Source: Syngnathus acus | Taxonomy: Eukaryota > Chordata > Actinopteri > Syngnathiformes > Syngnathidae | Reading direction: 5' to 3' | Length of the DNA: 64,000 nt | Assembly: GCF_901709675.1 (NCBI RefSeq) | Contig: NC_051102.1 | Span: 7,723,412 to 7,787,411 of the forward strand | Part shown: positions 59,781 to 64,000 of the stretch, one piece after another | Position numbering within the stretch: the stretch's first letter is position 1 | Layout: every line of letters starts with the position of its first letter | The notes under the pieces: generated by a model | What the model was told of the DNA's origin: nothing | What the model saw: the letters and a program-made list of their open reading frames with translations, nothing else | Databases searched by the model: none | Program-made: the position numbers and the translations under genes

Positions 59781-62700
59781 ATGATTTTTAGGCATCAGGT
59801 TGATCCATTTGTTAATTTAAAATATCGGTTTGACAAATATTTTTCATTCAAATATTTTTCAATAAATTTGAAGAGTCCTATTTTTAAAAACTCTCATAAT
59901 ACAGTACAAATATATTCTTTAGAACAGTCTTCTCACGTCAGGAAAAACAAACTTCTGTAATCTATGGAGGAGGAGCTTCCTATCTCGTGGCCACAAGTTG
60001 CAATGACAGGAACAAAAAAGAAGCAACTCCCTTCGAGTTCGTCATAAAATTGAGCTTTTTTTCAAAACCAGTCCTTAACCCTTTGTGCGCTCACCGTCTG
60101 ACCTTGACCTCATGTCAATGATTAACCTCAGACACGCTTATCACGGCCTTCAAAAGCTGAGTCATGCATCATCTGCTAACAAGAAACCGATATAATGTGC
60201 ACATAGTAGGAGCTGTCGTTGCGTGAATAAAGTGCCAGCGAGCGAGTGTGGGAGATTCCCCGTGGCGCCCCCTGCACTGTTGGTAGTTCACTGAGTTGGA
60301 CTGAGGCATCGAAAGAAGAAGCAGGAGGAAGAGGAGCAAGATGCAGTTAACATTTCTCTGCTACTGCAAATGACCCTGACGAGGTCTGCCGTTCCCCCGG
60401 GCGTGCCCTTGCTCGCACCCTATGACACGGCTGGTTAAGACAAGATAATGTCAAAGATGAAGGCCGCCCCCCCTTTACGATGCTCTGCAGGCAAAGCTTT
60501 GTTCTTGCCTTCCTTTGGATGGGAAGTTGGATTTTAGTGCCCTGATGGGAAAACATCATTAGCCACAGAAAGATGAAAATCTGACGTGGATTAAAAACGG
60601 CAAAATATGAATTTAAAAGAATTTAAAGTGACGTGGAAAAAAAAAAAAAAGCACTGTGCTGCCTTGTACAAGTGGCGACTAAATTGTCAGATATGCCAGC
60701 AGGTTGTACGCTGACTGGGCACGGTGACTCCCGTTGTCTATTTGGGTGGGAGATGTTAGAACAGCGACACGCTCACGCATGAAGCCAGCAGCCCGGGCTC
60801 ATGTGCGCGAGACGCAGCGCAAGTTTGCTGGCGCCCACCTCAAGGCTCTTTTCATCTCCGTCGCTTCAGTGGAGCCGGGCCTTAGTCAAACTGGCACGGG
60901 ACGCGCTGGGCCCGCGGGTAGGATAGGCTCGGCTGAGAAAACGAGGAGCCAGATGAACAAATGAGATAGGACTGCCACCACTCTCAGGCAGCCTATGGGA
61001 TACACCCCCCCCCCCCACACCCTCGACACCCCTTCTCCCATCTCTCAACGGCGCCCCTCCCACCCAAACATTTTAATGATAGTGCCACACAGCACAGGCG
61101 GCGCGGGAGCAGTTGCATGTTCTGGTGTCTTGTGTCACTCTTCTCCGAGGAGGGGGGGGGGCATTTCCGAGTCACATGGGGGCAGCTCGATCCGTTACAT
61201 AAACGCAGACCTCCACAGCCCCGCAGTCTGCTCGCATCAACTCTGCTCAGCGCAGCCGTGTGGCTTAAAAAAAAAAGACGTGATGACATTGGCGGCGGCC
61301 AAGGAGAGTTGTCGACATCTTCGTTGGGCTACGCTGCCAACGCTCACAGCTCACACTGACCTCTTAAAGGTGAAGCACGCTTGAAAAACAACAATGCCGA
61401 GGCCTGTCTCCTAGGGGGGTCCTATTAAAAAATTATTCTTATTCCAAAGTTATCCAAATAATTTTACAACTTTTTTTACAACAATATATTTGACTTTATT
61501 CACTTAATTTTAAGACCCTTCACTCATTCTACTTTTTCTTGAAAGAAAATTGTAATTGCACATTTTTACACAATATGTTTGGGTGACAACATATAATAGC
61601 GACATTTGCTTTCCACGCCCCCCCCCCCCCAAATATAACCTTATGAATATTCAAGAGTGCCGTTTGGGTGCAGCACGTTGCCAGCCAGACCTTGGATGGC
61701 GAGCAATGTCAACGCATGTCTTACAGGAGAAAAGCTGCGGGCGCTTCAATCAATAGTTATCAACATGAAGCACGCTGTCCCAAAGCTAGACTAGCCCGAA
61801 TTATCAAAGGACAACAGGGTGAGCGTCTCTGTTGTCATTGCTCCGAATCTGCTGCTAGTTGGGCTTGGAGCCACTTTGACTTTTGGAGTGTTTGGAGACA
61901 GAGAAACTGGTTCGATGACTGGCCGTTCAATTAGGTACATTTGCACTGAAGAGATTCAATATGAGATAGATTATTTGGAATTTTCTGGTTTAAAAAAAAA
62001 AAAAAAAGGTGAGTTTTGGTTGATCATGTCAGAGTGGTTTTCATTTAACGACCGATGATCATCAAACATCAAACACATCTGGTCGTTCTGACTCAGCGAT
62101 GTTTGATTATCGCAGTGTCAGGTGTGCATTTTCATTCAAATCGTTTTATTTCCTCTTCTCTTATTTTAGTCATGACATCAAATTGGCTTTCCAAAATGCC
62201 AATGGCAAAAAATGTTCATTTTTCTGATCAGTGCATGGTGAAACAAAAGGTTTAACGCCTCCCGTATGTGCTCTATTTCAAGCGAGGATGTTGGTGTCAG
62301 TATCGTGTTTCATTAAATCACTGCGACCTGCGAGTGTTAATCGTCCGTCACGGGCAGCCACTTCCACTTACTGTCGAGGAACACTCACTCAAAGCGACGT
62401 TGACTTTGACTGCCTCGCAATGTTCACTTATCAGCCATCTGCGTCGTTTGGACGAGGCGAAGATTTTTGGAAGAAGCAGCAGGGAGAAAAGTGTTGAAAG
62501 TTGAAGGGAGGGAGAAAGATTAGCCAACCACGTGCTTATTTGTCCCCGCGGGATTGCACATGTCAAAATCACCACTGCTCACTCCAGCAGCGTGGCCCGT
62601 CTTCTTACCGGGGGTGCTAGCTACGCCACATCTCCTTCGTCACACGGAGAGGGCAGCCTGCGAGGCCACGGGTCCCGCAGGCCCGCGTGGCTTTTCTTTG

Positions 62701-64000
62701 GACTGGAAACTACTCAGACAGCACTAAGATCCTCTTCTCCACTGACAAATCTGAGACAATCACGCTGATGTGATGTTACAATCTGCGGGTGGTGCAGATT
62801 CCTAAAGTCACTTTTTTTTTTTTTTTTCTTCAGAGGTTATTTGCGGAAAACTCGGTCCGCTGTTTTTGTCATCCGGCTAAAGCAATAAAAGTATTATCCT
62901 GTTTTGATGGCATCTAGTGAAGTATTTTTCTGCCTCCCAATCAATTTAGTTTTAAGCATTATATGGCCACTGTGACGATGACCAGATACAAGCTGGATAC
63001 AAAACCGCCATCTGTCAATTTGACTTTTGACGGATCCCTTCCCGAATATGACAGCAAGCTTGTCCATGCTCCAAGATGGAAGATGTAAATATTATCATTA
63101 CGACGTGACTGAGCGGATCTGCACTCAAGCCTCTCATGTCTCTAAAATCTGAGACGTGTCTATTTTTTTCTGTTTCAGGCACGGCGCTACGCTTCGGCCC
63201 GAAAACTCAGCCCTTAGTGACCTCAGTTGTCCAAATCCTAATTTTCAATTTTCTGTTAAATAAACACAAATCCATTCTTGCAATATTGCGATTTTTTTTC
63301 CCCCCTCAAGTAAATATACCTTTACTCTTGTAATACTTTAACAATCTTGTTTTGTAAAAGCTTCATTTTAATTTCAATTAAAAGCTGGCAGCATTTTAAG
63401 GTAAAGGCAACACGACTCTTATTGAGCCTGGTCAGATTGCACAGGTGTGTGTGTAGCTTAAGCTATAAGGAGAGAGATGGCGAGAGAGCGAAAGAGCGAG
63501 GTGTATATATACAGAGAGAGCGAGCGAGTGAGAGAGAGGAGAGAAAACGTGAGGAACCCTCATGGTCTGTGTTACAAATGTTGCACATGAGCGCCAAGTG
63601 TGTGGGAATGAACACGCTCCCTCACGTCGGTGTTCATATCATTTTGCACTACCATATTCTTACATCTCAACTCTTGAATGAGGGTCTTCTGCCAGAGGAG
63701 GATTTTTTTTTCCCATTGTTCTTCCTTTTTATTAGGAAGACTTCCGACATGCTCAGAAAGCCGGTGTAACAGAATCCAGACACCGGCAAGAATGTGAGGA
63801 AGGAAAACTGATCCAAAAAGAAAGTCTTACGTGTTTTTGGAGGGTTTTGAAGTGGTCTGGGACTTTAGGATGGAGGTGGTGTTCTACGCCCTGGATTGGG
63901 CAGGAGACCTAAAGGGGGATCTTTAGGACGGGAAATGCATTTGCCACTTCTCCAGGTGGGTTTTTGGTTTTTAGCAGATCTCTTTGTAAAAATCGCATAA
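59781..64000. other. Downstream region without a recognised gene
   Basis: I see no exon series with splice-compatible coding blocks. The region holds a GC-richer part from about 60240 to 61380, with poly-C (about 61006-61016) and poly-G tracts, then AT-rich sequence with A and C homopolymers (61617-61631, 61990-62007). A GAGA-rich tract lies near 63470-63545. A distant exon of a gene lying beyond the window cannot be excluded. Confidence 0.5.

Noticed and set aside
63163-63230. Acceptor-like TTTCTGTTTCAG followed by open sequence
   Set aside because: The following frame meets a stop quickly, and there is no partner exon or homology.

Overview
This is a teleost fish nuclear genome window. Its genes have vertebrate exon/intron structure with GT/AG splice sites. 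The non-coding DNA is AT-rich and full of microsatellites and short inverted-repeat elements typical of fish. The short palindromic family containing TTCACTGCCA suggests a percomorph, but I would not name a species. There is no sign of prokaryotic, plasmid or viral DNA.

Layout. 1-6420 is upstream sequence with repeats and a probable 5' UTR/promoter area near 5.4-6.4 kb. 6421-30566 (+) is the parathyroid hormone receptor pth1r, 13 coding exons and 547 aa, with a 12-kb first intron. Its 3' end meets, tail to tail, tmie (transmembrane inner ear protein, -, 37537-32060), which has two alternative terminal coding exons. After a repeat-bearing gap come two tandem ccdc13-like coiled-coil genes (-, 44028-41572 and 47296-44879), each 421 aa. 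Next are higd1a (-, 49503-48488) and two tandem single-exon cyp8b1 sterol 12-alpha-hydroxylase genes (+, 51360-52892 and 55865-57397). These sit in a duplicated unit of about 4-4.5 kb whose non-coding tail is also duplicated, ending near 59.78 kb. I find no convincing gene in the last 4.2 kb.

The genes are not an operon and have separate jobs: peptide-hormone signalling in bone and calcium control (pth1r), hair-cell mechanotransduction (tmie), centriolar satellite/cilium biology (ccdc13), mitochondrial respiratory supercomplex and hypoxia response (higd1a), and bile-acid synthesis (cyp8b1). Their human counterparts lie in two blocks of chromosome 3p (PTH1R/TMIE; CCDC13/HIGD1A/CYP8B1), so the window preserves vertebrate synteny.

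The most interesting points are the two tandem duplications (ccdc13 and cyp8b1), the mutually exclusive tmie C-termini, the intronic copy of a ccdc13 exon end with a dead splice site, the closely packed pth1r/tmie poly(A) signals, and a pair of 66-bp hairpin transposons lying in opposite orientation in one pth1r intron. I did not find an obviously new biological system.
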